Below the pieces are notes generated by a model that did not search any database, was not told the DNA's origin, and saw nothing but the letters and a program-made list of their open reading frames with translations. A stretch of 64,000 bases of DNA. Origin: Pedinophyceae sp. YPF-701. Lineage: Eukaryota; Chlorophyta; Pedinophyceae. Positions within the stretch are counted from its first letter, which is position 1; every line of letters starts with the position of its first letter. This document shows positions 23,401 to 34,851 of the stretch, piece after piece. The position numbers and the translations under genes were made by a program. Location of the stretch: contig CAJZHL010000031.1 in NCBI GenBank assembly GCA_916048055.1, positions 1,488,001 to 1,552,000 on the forward strand. Reading direction: 5' to 3'.

Positions 23401-24234
23401 AGCGGCATGAGGATCTTTCCGGGCAGGATGCGGTTCTTCCGGCACCAGGAGACGACCTGCGCGCGGCGGGGCGGGGCGCGGCGGTGGGGCTGGCAGGGGT
23501 GGATGTGCGAGCGCGTGCGGAGCCGCGGGGGCGCGTTGGGGCCGTGTGGGCGCGTTGGGCGCTTGTGTGGGCGACGAGGGATGCGGAGGTCGCAGCGTTG
23601 CCGGTTTGATCGGCGGTGCGGTGCGTAGCGCGGCCGGCTGCTCTGCGTGCGAGCACGGGCGTCGTCTGGGCGCCGGTGCGGCGGGGGGCGCTCACCACGG
23701 GCGTGAGGATGGCGACGACCGGCGTGTTGTTCGTGAACGCCGAGAGCGCCATCGTGGGCACGAGGAGGCGGATCTGCGCGGATGCGAGAGACCGCGGGCT
23801 GCCGAGGATGCGTCCCAGGACGTAGTCGAGCGCGCCCGTCTCCGCGACGCCCGCCGCGACGACGAAGAGAACTGCGGTGAGGAGTGCGAGGGCGCGTGAG
23901 AGGCGGCGACGCGCCCGCGGGCGCGGGACGGTCTCTGAAGGTGCACAGCGATCGCTGGTGCCGCGCCGCGGCCGCGTTGGTCCGCGCAGTGCGGCTCGCG
24001 GGGAGGTGGGCGGGGCGGGGAGGGCGGGGGCGGGGTGGACGGACCTGCTACGGAGAGGACTGCGGAGTTCGAGAACCCCGAGAGAGCTTCCTGGACCGTG
24101 ACGATCTCTGGCGCCATGTACAGCGCGAGCGTGGCGAGCATGACCATGTCCGGAGGTGCATAGTCGAAGAGCAGCACCACGAAGGCCGCGAGGAGCACCA
24201 CCGTGACGTAGATACCCTCCCAGAGCTCAGCCAT
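20467..24234 (-). CDS. SLC13/DASS-family anion transporter with RCK_C domains, SAC1/SLT-like
   Basis: Exons 24234-24045, 23871-23696, 23456-22868 and 22784-20467 join in phase to about 1090 aa; a GC-AG intron (23308-23216) inside the third block would remove 31 residues. The protein starts with membrane helices (GIYVTVVLLAAFVVLLF), then SAFTNNTPVVAI and LIGTSTNLVV, the two ion/substrate signature loops. A long cytosolic middle follows with at least three TrkA-C/RCK_C units (for example LIGKSVKDVGFRTRFHATLI and LVGRTVRQSHFRTRFDAAII), then the second membrane half with AAFGISRAL, NVIANNAAAALMFPI and FMSPFGYQTNLMVYGAGGY. This architecture is shared by Chlamydomonas SAC1 and the SLT sulfate transporters and by many bacterial sulfate/dicarboxylate carriers. 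Sulfate transport or sensing is the best guess. Confidence 0.9.
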
Positions 24235-25242
24235 GGCGTCTAGCGCCCCGCCGCGGCCCGCGTGCGCGGCTCACGGGCGTGAGAACGCCAGACGGAACCG
24301 CCTGCGGACTAAACGAGCCGAACGAGGCCCTCGCTGCGCGTCATCTTCGGGCCGCCAGGCCCCGGCGCGCACGCCCGCTGCTCTAGCTGCACTGCGCGCC
24401 TTCTCCGCGGCCGCTCGCCGCCCGGACCCGCTGCTGGGGCGCCCGAAGTGACGCCGCTACCTCTCGTCCGGGGCGCCACGGGAAATGCGCCGCCAACTCA
24501 ACACGCGCCGCAGCGGGGCGATCTTGACCTTAGCTTAGCACACCAGGCAGACACGAATCTCTCTCTTCGATGCGTCAGACGCGAAGCTGCAGTCCAAACG
24601 GTGTGGTCCGCAGGCCGGGCGGCGCGGCGCGAAGGGCTGCGGGCCAGGGCGCCCTGCGCAGCCTTCCTGACAGCGCCACCTCGCCCTGCAGTGCCAGGAC
24701 ACACCCCCACCCCCCCCCTGCCTCTCCGGAGGCGCAGCGGCGCGCGCAGTACGTCGGCCATGCGTGTGGCTGCCTCTGGCGCGAGCGCGGCGCATGTACC
24801 GCCCATCGTGCCCGGCGGCGGAGCTGCATACGACCGACAACACGTGCGCCGTCACGTGCGGTTCCCGGCGCCGCCGGCTCGCCCGCAGTGCTTCCGCGCT
24901 TCGCGCACAGCGCTGTCGTGCCGCTGGCGCGGACCGATGCGCCGTCTCGCGCCGTCGCGCACCCAGCACCGGAGTCGCAGTTGAGGTGTGTGTGTCACGC
25001 CCGTAGCACGTGCGGCCTGTGCTGTGCTGGCGCGTCAACACGCCAGAGCGTCGCCCAGGCGACAGCTTGGGGCGCGGCGGGCAGGTGCGGCGTCTCCCGC
25101 GGCCCGGTGCGCCGTCATACTGCTTGTCGTGAGGTCTCGGGGACACCCCAGGTCCTGGATGGGCGGGCTCGATGCTCGCGGTGCGGCCGCGCGCGGTCAG
25201 TTCGACGCACTCGGCGTGCTGTACGGGTAGAGCGCGGCAGAC
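24235..25242. other. Divergent promoter region, SLC13 and eIF2-beta
   Basis: About 1 kb between two gene starts. No TATA box, repeat, RNA gene or family-supported exon seen. Short 5' UTR exons cannot be excluded. Confidence 0.4.
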
Positions 25243-26413
25243 ATGGCGGACGACGCGGCCAAGGTCCAGGAGGGTCTGGAGGGGGTTGCTCTTGACGAGG
25301 CGTTCGCGACGAAGAAGAAGTCGAAGGCCAACAAGATCGACCTGACGGACCTGGAGAATGCAGGTGCGCGGAGCCCGCGATCGAGCGGCCGGGGCGGGCG
25401 CGTGCTGCGCGTCCGTGTGCCGGCTGCTGAGGCCTGGCGCTGGCTCAGGCCGCGCGGCGCGGTCTGCGGCGGCGCGGCGGGGCCGTGGGTCCGTTATCCG
25501 GGCGGGAAGGCGGCGCGGGCGAGCTTCCTCGCGCCGTGCTCGCGTCCTGCGTGGGCTGCCCTGGCGAGCTGCAGACCGCGCCCAGCGCGTTTCGCGCGCC
25601 CGGCTTGATGCGCGTGCGTCACTGCTGGTTTCTCCCGGTCACGGAGCGCCCGCGGGGCGCTGCCGTCGCGCGTGCGCGGCACGTTCTGAGCGCTGCGCGC
25701 CGCGTTTGTGTGCCGCAGAGGCCGAGGCGGACACGCCGGCGGCGGACGTGGACCTGGAGGCGGCGTTCGACCTGACGAAGAAGAAGAAGAAGACGAAGAA
25801 GAAGGCGCTGAAGCTGGAGGACGAGGAGGAGGGCGAGGGCGACGACGGCGACGAGGAGGGCGAGGAGGGTGCTCCGGCGGACCAGGGCGGCGCGCAGGTG
25901 CTCGGCGAGGAGGCCTGGCAGGGCACGGACCGCGACATCACGTACGACGAGCTCCTCGGGCGCGTGTACGGCATCCTGCGCGTGCAGAACCCGGAGCTGA
26001 CGGGCGAGAAGCGGCGGACGATTCTCAAGCCCCCACAAGTGGCGCGCGAGGGGACGAAGAAGACGGTCTTCACCAACTTCGCGGACATCGTGAAGCAGCT
26101 CCAGCGCTCGCAGGACCACGTCATCGCGTTCATCCTCGCGGAGCTCGGCACCTCGGGCTCCGTGGACGGCCAGCAGCGGCTGGTGGTGCGCGGCCGCTTC
26201 CTCCCGCGCGCGTTCGAGAACGTCCTGCGCAAGTACATGATCGAGTACGTCATGTGCTCGTCCTGCAAGAGCCCGGACACGCACCTCGACCGCGAGCAGG
26301 CCACGCGCCTCATGTACATGCGCTGCAACCAGTGCAACGCCAGCCGGACCGTCGCGCAAATCAAGACCGGGTTCGCCGCGCGCGTCACCTCGCGTCGCTC
26401 GGAGCGCGCCTGA
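25243..26413 (+). CDS. EIF2S2: Translation initiation factor eIF2 subunit beta
   Basis: Two exons (25243-25363, 25719-26413) join in phase to about 271 aa. eIF2-beta is part of the GTPase that brings initiator Met-tRNA to the 40S subunit. The N-terminal half has lysine blocks (ATKKKSKANK and LTKKKKKTKKKALK), the K-boxes that bind eIF5 and eIF2B-epsilon, separated by acidic stretches. The core starts at ITYDELLGRVYGIL and includes KPPQVAREGTKKTVFTNF. The C-terminal zinc ribbon has two CxxC pairs (MCSSC...RCNQC). Only two K-boxes are evident instead of the usual three. The gene is tail-to-tail with the gene for eIF2B-epsilon. Confidence 0.96.
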
Positions 26414-26741
26414 CCGGGCGCGCGAGTGTGAGCCGGTGTTGGCTGCCGTGTCGCGATCGATCGATCAAACCGCCGTGGTCGCGCGTGCTTGCGCCGGCCG
26501 CGACCCCGCGCGGCCGCAGCCACCCGGCTGGTCAACCCCGCAACGGTCGCGGAAGTATCCTCGCGGTGAGGGTGCTTGTAGGTCGGCGAACTACTAACAA
26601 CAGAGATATCTGCTTCTCCGCCGCAGCAAAAGAAGCAATCGACTGCCTCCGGCAGCGGCCGCTCCTATCCGATCCGTCTGCGCACCAAACCTCCCGCCCA
26701 CGCGCTCTACGCGACTGCCGCAGTCACACGTGCGCCCCCGC
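26414..26741. other. Intergenic, convergent (eIF2-beta and eIF2B-epsilon 3' ends)
   Basis: Short shared 3' region of 328 bp. Nothing else recognised. Confidence 0.4.
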
Positions 26742-29700
26742 CTAGTCGTCGTCCTCCTCGTCGTCATCGTCGTCGTCGTCCTCCTCGTCCGACTCCTTGA
26801 GCCACTCGATGAACGCCCCGGCCCGGTTCAGCCACACGCGCTCGTCCTCCGTCGCCTGCGCCTTCTCGTCGGCCCACGCGAGCAGCGCGTCCTCGCTGAC
26901 GACGTCCGTGCTGTACAGCAGCTGCAGGATCTCCTGAAACACCCCCCCGAGCGCCGCGCCGTACTCCCCCGTCCCGCTAAACACCCCCTCCTCGGAGCAG
27001 AACTCCTCCAGCGTCAACAGGAGGTCGACCTGCTCGTCCTCGCCGCGCGCAAACTTCTCCACAAGCCCCTTCCACTTCTTCAGCTGCGCGCGCACGCCCG
27101 CGAGCAGCTTCAGCCGCCCGGCCTTCGTCGCCGTGTCCGGCGGGTCCGTCGGGTACAACGCAGAGAACTCCCGCCCCGCGACGCCCGGCGGCGCCGGACA
27201 CGACAGCCCGAGCACCGTCGTGAAGATGTACCGCGCGCAGTCCGCGAACGTGCGGTTCTCCGCGAGCCGGAGCCCGTTGAGCTCGACCACGACGTTCGCC
27301 TGGTCGAAACCGTCCTTGGCGCACCGGAGGAAGGTCTCCACGACCTCGCGCTTGAAGTGAACCTCAGGGTCCTCCGGGAGGCTCTGGGCGTCCGCGGGCG
27401 CGTCGGGGTGGGCCGCCTGCGCCGTTCCGGGGCCCTGCGGCAACGAACGGGGCCGGGGAGAGAGCGAGAGTCTTCGGTTCGGGTCTCGCGAGCCGCGAAA
27501 CGCACCAACACAGACACCAGCCACGCGCGCGCACGCACCTGTACGATCTGCTTGATGGCGTCCGAGCGCAGCTCCTCGAGCCACGCCGCCACCGCCTGGT
27601 GGTCGGCCGCCGACGGCACCGCCAGGTCCGGCCGCACCCCCGCCGCGCTGTAAAAGTCCCACCCCGTGGAGCTGGAGCCGGACTCGTACCCGTCGCCCGA
27701 CCCCGGCCCCTCGGGCCACAGGAACCCGGCGCCGTCCGCGCCGACGGCCTCCCGGTCCCACACCACGTCGGATATCATGCAGCCGTCGCGGACGCTCTGC
27801 GCGGCGCGGACGACCGAGTCCGGCGGGAGGTAAGCGTTCCAGGAGGCGTCGTCGCTGCCGCCCCAGCCGTCGCTGCCGGAGGCCTTCTCCGTGGCCTCGT
27901 CCTCGTTGTCGCTCTGCGCGGCCGAGCCGAGCGCGCTGCGGAGGCGCTCCTTCGCGCAGCAGAGCGTGACCTTGGAGCCCGCGGCGACGGTGTGGCGCGA
28001 GCCGATGACGACGCCGGGCGTGATGACGCAGCCGGGCTCGATGACGGCGCCGGCGCGCACCACCGCGCCCGTGCACACCACGCACCGCGTCAGCTTCGCG
28101 CCCTGCGCGGGAGAGGGCGAACGACAACGCAGCTCAGATCAGAAGGGGGTTGCAGCTCTCGAAAGAAGCACAGCGAAACACAATCAAGGGGTCTCGGTCT
28201 CAGAAAGAACGACTTGCAGTCAGGGCCACCCGGGCTGCTGGCTGTGGCGCAGCGCCTCGACGCACGCGCGGCAGGCGGCGAGCATGCGCACGCGAGACGC
28301 GCTGCGCAACGCGAGGCAGGCAGGAGCACGACGCGCCCCGCAACGCGCAAACACCCACCTCCTCCACGCGCGCCCCGCTGTGCACGATGCAGTCGATGAG
28401 CCTGGCCCCCGCGCCCACGAACGCGCCCTGCCCGACCACGGACCCCTCCAGCTGCACCCCCGCCGCCACGGTGCACCCCGTCGCCACAACAGAGTCCGCG
28501 AAGCACTCAACGTCGAGCGCAACGATCGAGCCCTCCTCGCGGTACACGTTCCGCCGCTTCAGGACGTACGACGTGCTCCGCCCGCCCTCCCCGGACAGCG
28601 CGTTCGTGTCGAGCACGAGCGGGAACGCCCAGCGCCCGATCACGTCCCGGCACACTGCGTCGTACGCGCGGAGGCTCTGGATGCGCACGGCGTAGTGCGT
28701 GCGCGCCTCGTACACGTGCAGCGTGTTCCCGAGCTCCTCGGCGCTGAGCGTGCCGGGGATGAAGTCGCGCGCCACGTCCTCGTAGTCCCAGTTGTCGGAA
28801 AACAGCATCAGTACCTCGGGCGCGCACACGTAGATGTCGGCCATGTGCAGGTCGCCGCGCACGCGCACGGCGTCGCGCTCGGAGAACGCCGCGGTGTTGA
28901 CCCCGACGCCGCCCCGCCGCGGCTGCAGCTCGGCCTGCAGGAGCCGCTGGGAGCCGCCGTCGAGGACCATCCAGTGCGGGGCCTCGCCGAAGCGCAGGCG
29001 CTGCTGGACCGAGGCCGCGGGCTTGACGACCGCGGTCATGATCGCCTGCTTGTCCTTCGCGCGGCGGTCGAGGTGCGCCTGGATCGCGGGCTGCAGGTCG
29101 ACGTTCGTGACGACGTCGGCATACGTCAGGACGAAGTCGGACCGCACGAGGTGCTCCTCGTCGAGGTAGCGCAGCGCGTCGCCGATGTTGCTGCTGCCGG
29201 AGCGCAGGACCGTGACCTGCGTGGCGCCGAGGGCGGGAGGCGGACTGGCGGTGGCGCGGCGCGCTCAGAGAGGCGGTGCGTGGGGTGCGCGGGCGATGGG
29301 CGCGGCGCGCACCTTCGGGACGCGCTGCTTCGACCACTTCTCGGAGCCCGTGATGAACTCTTCGACGGCGTCGCCCTGCGTGCCCGCAGCGGCCATGACC
29401 AGCACCTCGTCCACCCCCGACATGGCTAGCCACTCCAACGAGTACTCTATCATCGGCGTGTTGGCGACGGGAAGGAGCGCCTTGGGCGTCTCCAGCGACA
29501 TCGGCCGCAGGTCGGTGTCATAACTGCACGCGTGCCGGGAAAACCGGCCCAGAGAGGGCTATGTGAGAGGAGGGAGGCGGCGTGCGCAGCGGCCCGGCGC
29601 GCCGCCGCGGTGCCGGTGCGCCCGGAGCGATGCAAGAAGGGTGATCGGCGCGGAGCGGGCTCGCGGCTCCGCCCGCAACGCTGGCCCACGCCGCGGCGAG

Positions 29701-29893
29701 CCAACAGCCGGCTATCAGCTCGCCCTCCGTTTCTCCGCCTCGGAACGCTCTCAGCCGCGTATCGCGCGACGATGCGGTAGGTGGCATCGTGTGGGAGCGA
29801 ACGTGCCCACGTCTCGTACCTGTCCGCGAGCAGAACCGCCAGGAGCGGCTCTCGCGTCTCTAGCTCCTGAGGAGGTGCCTTCTTCGCACCCAT
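26742..29893 (-). CDS. EIF2B5: Translation initiation factor eIF2B subunit epsilon
   Basis: Five exons (29893-29820, 29523-29313, 29216-28359, 28102-27539, 27434-26742) join exactly in phase to about 799 aa. This is the catalytic subunit of the guanine-nucleotide exchange factor for eIF2. The N-terminal nucleotidyltransferase-like domain carries LRPMSLETPKALLPVANTPM; left-handed beta-helix hexapeptides follow (GCTVAAGVQLEGSVVGQGAF and on). A Ser/Asp-rich linker leads to the C-terminal W2/HEAT domain, with VVVELNGLRLAENRTFADC at its start and AFIEWLKESDEE and an Asp-run at its end; the aromatic/acidic boxes there bind eIF2-beta K-boxes and supply exchange activity. Slightly longer than human or yeast homologues, mostly in the linker. 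Confidence 0.96.
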
Positions 29894-30527
29894 CCCTGCT
29901 CACGGGGGGGAGGGTATGAAACGTGTACCCGCGCCACGAGCCCGGCAAAGGCGCCCCGCTCGCCCGGAACGCTGCGGACCACAGCCAGTCCCTGGTGCGG
30001 GCGCACGGACCGCGACACTGCTCCGGCAGCTGCTTCCAGGCGCGCGGCGCTCGCCTCTAGGGAGGTTCGTGGCCGGAAGCGCGGCTGACGGATGTGGTCC
30101 GGTGCCGCACCGCGCAGTGGCGCATCGCCGCGGCGCAGCGGGCTTCTCTCGCGCACGCTTTAGGGCCCGGGACTGGGACGTCTTGGTGTACTGAGTCGAT
30201 TGCTGCTGACGTGGGGGGCGCCCCGACGAGCTGGAGGCGCAGGGGCCTTCGGCGAGCTCGCTCGGGCTCCCTCCGTAGTGATCTGGCGTCGTCGCGTCCA
30301 GGCAGGCCTCGACAACGCTTCATTTCGTGTCGCGGGGCGAACCTGCAGGGGGTGTGCGTTTTCGCCCTCGTTGCGCAGCGCCGTCGCCCCGCAGCGCCGG
30401 GTCGCGGCGAGGAGCGACCGCTCAGTGCCGTATCGCGCGCACATCGGCGTGAGGGGCCGGCCTCCAGCGCGCACGAGCAAGGGCACCCATTGCACCTGAT
30501 GGGCCCGCACGCGGCGCTGGGGCGGGG
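29894..30527. other. Divergent promoter region, eIF2B-epsilon and SUV3
   Basis: Between two gene starts. No clear core promoter element, RNA or exon recognised. Confidence 0.4.
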
Positions 30528-33500
30528 ATGAGGAGCTGCAGGGCGGCGCTGCGGCGCCTTTCGGCGTTTCTGGAGACCACGGCAGCGGAAAATCGGCATA
30601 AATCGGCTTCTGGGAAGGCTCCGGCGGCCCTGAGTGAGCACCACCCGACTGCGCCCGCCCTGTCGCCATGCGTCGGGCGGCGTATCAAGTCGTACCGCGT
30701 CCTGGACGCATGGTACCGTCGCGGATACGGCACCGCACGCGACAGATCGAGCGGCCGGTCGCGGAGCCGGAACGGGGCCAGGGGACGCACATGCACCAAC
30801 AGGCGACCCTCCGACAGCTCCGCGGCGCCGCGGGGCCGGTCACCGCGCGGCCCGCTCGGGCGCTCGCCCGCGGCCTCCTCCGCGCGCGAGCCCGCGGACA
30901 AACAACGTCACGGCGTTGCAGACGTGAGAAAAGGGCAGCCGCGGCTGGGGCGCATGCGCCGAGCGCCGTCGACCCCGCCGAGCGGCTGGCCGGGCGCGGC
31001 CGCGGGCCCCGAGGACTGGCTGGCCGGGGCCGGGGAGGCCGAGGACGAGGAGCCGGAATGGAAGACGCAGGCCGCCGCAACCGCGCCGCGACCGACGCAG
31101 CGGCGGTCGCGCAGGGAGGCGGAGGCGGCGGCGGCTGCATCGCGGCCGCCGACGGAGCTGCCGGAGGGCTGGCCGTCGTTCGAGGAGCTCGACGCGGAGG
31201 ACCGGCGGCGGCCGGAGCTGTCGCAGCGGGAGACGGAGTGGCTGGTACAGAGCGGGCGACAGCTGGCGGCGAAAGGGTGGGCTCGCGACCAGGCGATCGC
31301 GCTGTACGTGAGCTCGGCGCTCTTCGTGCGCGCGACACAGGGCTTCACGGCGTGGCTCGCCGAGACCGGCACCGCCAAGGTGCGCACGGCCTCACACGGC
31401 GCAGCGCGCGGCCGTCACGCGCGGAGGTCGCGACGTCGCGACGTCTGAATGGTTCTTCTCCTGCTGCGCAGATGGCCGCGGACCTCGCGGCGATGCCCTC
31501 GCGCAGGAGCCGCGTGAAGGTGTTGTTCCCATTGTTTGCTAGGTACGTGGTCAGCCGCCACCAAGCCGAGATCGCGGCCTACCGCGAGCTCGTCCTTACG
31601 GCGGACATGACCAAGCCGCACCTGTGGTACCCGTCCGCGCGCGCGATCCTGCGCCGCATCACGTACCACGCGGGCCCGACGAACTCTGGCAAAACACACC
31701 AGGTGCGCTCCACGGGGCAGGTCGCGCCGCATGAGCGTGCCGATGAGCTCCTGGATCGCGGTCACGTGACGGGCTGCCCTGGTGCCCACGCAGGCGCTGG
31801 AGGCGCTGGCGGGGGCTGAGTCGGGGGTGTTTCTGGCGCCACTGCGGCTGCTGGCGGCCGAGGGCCGCGACGCGCTCGTCCGGCGCGGCGTGCGCTGCGG
31901 GCTCCTCACGGGAGAGGTGAGCTGAGCTGAGCTGAGCTGAGCTGAGCTTGCGCGGCGCCGTGAGTCCTGGTGTCGTGGTTGCTGGCGCGCCCGGTGACGT
32001 TGTGTGTGGTTGCGGTGCGTGTGTGGCGTGCAGGAGGTGGAGGATGTCGAGGGGTCGACGCACCTGTCGTGCACGGTCGAGATGGCCCCGACAGACAGGA
32101 TGTTCGACGTGGCGGTGATTGACGAAATACAAATGATCGGAGACGGCCAGAGGGGGTGGGCCTGGACGCGCGCGCTGCTGGGCGTCATGGCGAGCGAGAT
32201 CCACGTCTGCGGCGACGAGTCCTGCCTCGCGCTGTTGCAGAACATCGCGAAAGAGCTCGACGAAGAACTGACAGTAAAAAAATACCAGCGGCGCACGGAG
32301 CTGATCGCAGACGACCAGCCGCTGCGGTCGCTCGCGGACGTGCAGGCGGGCGACTGCGTGGTGGCGTTCAGCCGCGCCGCGATCTACAAGCGGGCCGCGG
32401 CGATCCAGCGCGACGCGCGGCGCCGCGTGTGCGTCGTGTACGGCGCGCTGCCGCCGGACGCGCGGCGGTTCCAGGCCAAGCTGTTCAGCAACGAGGGGAA
32501 CGGGTGGGACGTGCTCGTCGCGAGCGACGCCATCGGCATGGGCCTGAACCTCCCGACGCTGCGGCGCATTATTTTCTCCACCACCGAAAAGTACGACGCA
32601 GAGACGTGAGTCCCCCAAATACACCCCCCCGCCCACCCGCCACCGCCGCGCGACCTGCGCGTTGCTTCACACCAGAGCCTGATCGCTGACGACGCGAAGA
32701 ATGCAACACCACACACAGGTGGTACTACCAATCCTCTTCTTCCCGCCCGCGCGCAGGGGAGAGGTCGCGCCGCTCTCCGTGAGCGCGGTCAAGCAGATCG
32801 CCGGCCGCGCAGGCTGCCGCGGCACGCGCCACGAAGGCCCCGGCCGCGTCACCGCCCTCTCGCACAACGACCTCGCGCACATTCGCGCCTGTCTCGCCGT
32901 GCCGCCGTCCGACATGATCACCCCGCGCGCGGGCCTCCGGCCGGAATTCGAGCAGATCGAAGCGTTTGCGAGTCAGCTCCCCGGCGACACGCGCTTCTCG
33001 TCGGTCCTCAGGCGCTTCGAGACGGAAACCGCGATCGACGGCGGGCGCTACTTCGTATGCAACAGCGAAACGGAGCTGCTGCTGGCGCGCGGGCTGGATC
33101 GCATTCGCGGGCTGAGTCTGTCGGACTGCTACCGGTTCAGCACGGCGCCGGTGTCGCTGCGCGACGACTACGTCGTCGACGCGTTCTGGGCCTTTGCGCG
33201 GGCGTACGCTGAAGGCGGCCCCGTGCCGCTCGCAATCGACCTCTCGGATCCGGTGGCGATGAATCAGGGACCCGTGGTGCGTGCGCGACGCCTGAGGCGG
33301 GACGCGCAGCCGTCGGGGCGGCAAGACAGCGGGCACGACTGCGCTTGTGTTTGCGACGGACGGAATCGTCATGAATCATTACTTGTATCAATATGAATAA
33401 TAAGAGACATCATGACGTCCCGTTTCCTTTGGTTTTTGATGCAGGGGTTGAGTCGGCTGGAGGCGATGCACAAGGTGTGTTCGCTGTGGATGTGGTTGCG

Positions 33501-33729
33501 CAACCGGTTCGGCGACGACGCGTTCCCCGGGCTCGTCGAGGCGGAGGGGACTCTCGCGGAGGTAGAACACAGGCTGCGCGAGGGGCTGGTGCGCGTCGGC
33601 GGGCCGAAGACGGCGAACCTGAGCGGGCCGGGGCGGCACCCGCACGTGGCCAACACGCCGCGCACGCGCACGCAACGCAACCGGGAGGCGCGGCGAGCGC
33701 GCAAGGCGGAGGTGGGGTCCGAGGGTTGA
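30528..33729 (+). CDS. SUV3: SUV3-type mitochondrial/plastid RNA helicase
   Basis: Six exons (30528-31379, 31472-31702, 31794-31916, 32034-32605, 32757-33276, 33445-33729) join in phase to about 860 aa. SUV3 is the DExH helicase of the organellar RNA degradosome. The N-terminus (MRSCRAALRRLSAFLETT) fits an organelle presequence, followed by a low-complexity region. Helicase motifs: I, GPTNSGKT; Ia, APLRLLAAEG; II, DEIQ; III, HVCGDES; then VVYGALPPDARRFQA; V, DVLVASDAIGMGLNLP; VI, QIAGRAGCRG. Motif VI reads GRAGC-R instead of the usual GRAGR. The C-terminal SUV3 domain includes SLWMWLRNRFGDDAFP. Intron 3 begins with a GCTGA tandem repeat, and intron 5 has an AT-rich block before the acceptor. 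Confidence 0.95.
31918..31947 (+). repeat. Short tandem repeat (TGAGC)n at a splice donor
   Basis: Pentanucleotide TGAGC units in a row starting inside the GTGAGC donor of SUV3 intron 3. It looks like local slippage expansion of the donor sequence. Confidence 0.85.
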
Positions 33730-33748
33730 GGAGGGTGGGGTTGGGGGG

Positions 33749-33753
33749 TGTAA
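33749..33753 (+). terminator. Candidate polyadenylation signal TGTAA (SUV3)
   Basis: TGTAA 20 nt past the SUV3 stop codon, in a G-rich 3' UTR. Fits the chlorophyte UGUAA signal; inferred. Confidence 0.4.
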
Positions 33754-34255
33754 GGCTGATTGGTCGTCCTGTGAGGCTGTGCCACGTAACAGGACAGTGC
33801 TGGTGGGCCTGCCGGTGTGTTGCAGCCGGGCGGTCGGCGAGGAGGGCGCGGGCGATGTGCTCGGCCTGTGGGAACGGGAGCCGGGGTTGGGGGCCGCAAT
33901 CCGGACGCTCTCTTTAGATTGATCTTCTTCTTCTTTTTTCAGAAGGGAATCTTCGACTCGGGGAACACCGCTGGCATCTGACGGGGCCCCGCAGTCCTCC
34001 CTTTCCGTCGCCCCGCGCGTACGCCCGCCATCGTGCCTCTCGCGCCCCCGACGACAGCACCACGGCCGCATTGCTGCCAGGCGCGACTCGGGCCACGGAC
34101 GGAGCCCGTCTGCTGCCGCGACGCTCGTTCGTTCCGCGTGTCGGCGCGGACTCGAGGGCCAGCTCCTCTGCCAAGGCGCACCTGCGCCCCCGCGACGCAC
34201 ACGCCCGTACGGCAGCACGCGCACGCGGAGGCAAAACAAGAGCAGCGGGTGCGTG

Positions 34256-34260
34256 TTACA
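34256..34260 (-). terminator. Candidate polyadenylation signal TGTAA (G/Y/P-rich gene)
   Basis: Minus-strand TGTAA about 14 nt past the stop codon at 34274. Fits the chlorophyte UGUAA signal; inferred. Confidence 0.4.
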
Positions 34261-34273
34261 GCCAGCGACGGGC

Positions 34274-34851
34274 CTAGAACATCGGGGGGTCGTTGTTCGC
34301 GACGGGCCGCGCGCGTGTGCGGTTGCCTAGGCCCGTATTCCGCCCAGCCCCCCCCTGCGGCGACCCCCCCCCTCCTGTTGGGTACCCCATGACAGGCGGG
34401 CCCCCTCCCGCTGCGCGCGCCGTCTCGCGCCAGCCCTGCCCGCCGCCCGACGGGTACCCTACCGGCGCCGCATACTGCGGCTGCGCACCGGGCGGCCCAT
34501 GTGGCGGGCGCTGGTTTGCGTACCCGCCGCCGTAGGTGCCAGGGTACGCGCCCTGCTGGGCGTACCCGCCATGGTAGTAGTTACCGCCGGGATGTCCGTG
34601 GTATACGTGCATCTGCGCGTGGTGCGAGGCGCGGGCGCCGCGGGAGGGTGAGGGCGTCGGCGTGTGTGGGGTGATGGCTTAGTGCGTGCCGCGCAGCGCG
34701 TATGTGGCGCGAACCGAGAAGCGAGGCGCCGCGGAGTGTCTCTTCGTACCGGCTGGTTCTGGCGTCTGCGGTTGCTCGCGGCCGCTGCGCCTGCACCGAC
34801 GGCGGTGACGCAGCACAGAGCGCACAGGAGGTCGCCCACGAAGTCGCCCAT
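34274..34851 (-). CDS. Small Gly/Tyr/Pro-rich protein with hydrophobic Cys-containing N-terminus
   Basis: Two exons (34851-34750, 34612-34274) join in phase to about 146 aa. The N-terminus MGDFVGDLLCALCCVTAVGA is hydrophobic with a Cys pair and could be a membrane-associated or acylated segment. The rest is low-complexity with recurring GGY, GYP and QQG-like units (HGGYAQQGAYPGTYGG, VGYPSGGGQGW, VMGYPTGGG), like the flexible tails of some membrane-associated or RNA-binding stress proteins. I do not recognise the family and propose no function. A TGTAA signal follows closely, which supports it as a transcribed unit. Composition alone could mislead, so confidence is moderate. Confidence 0.6.

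Larger units (their letters stand above)
33730..34273. other. Intergenic, convergent
   Basis: Between SUV3 and the G/Y/P-rich gene. Contains one candidate poly(A) signal for each gene (listed separately) and a T/C-rich tract near 33918-33941. No exon supported. Confidence 0.4.
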
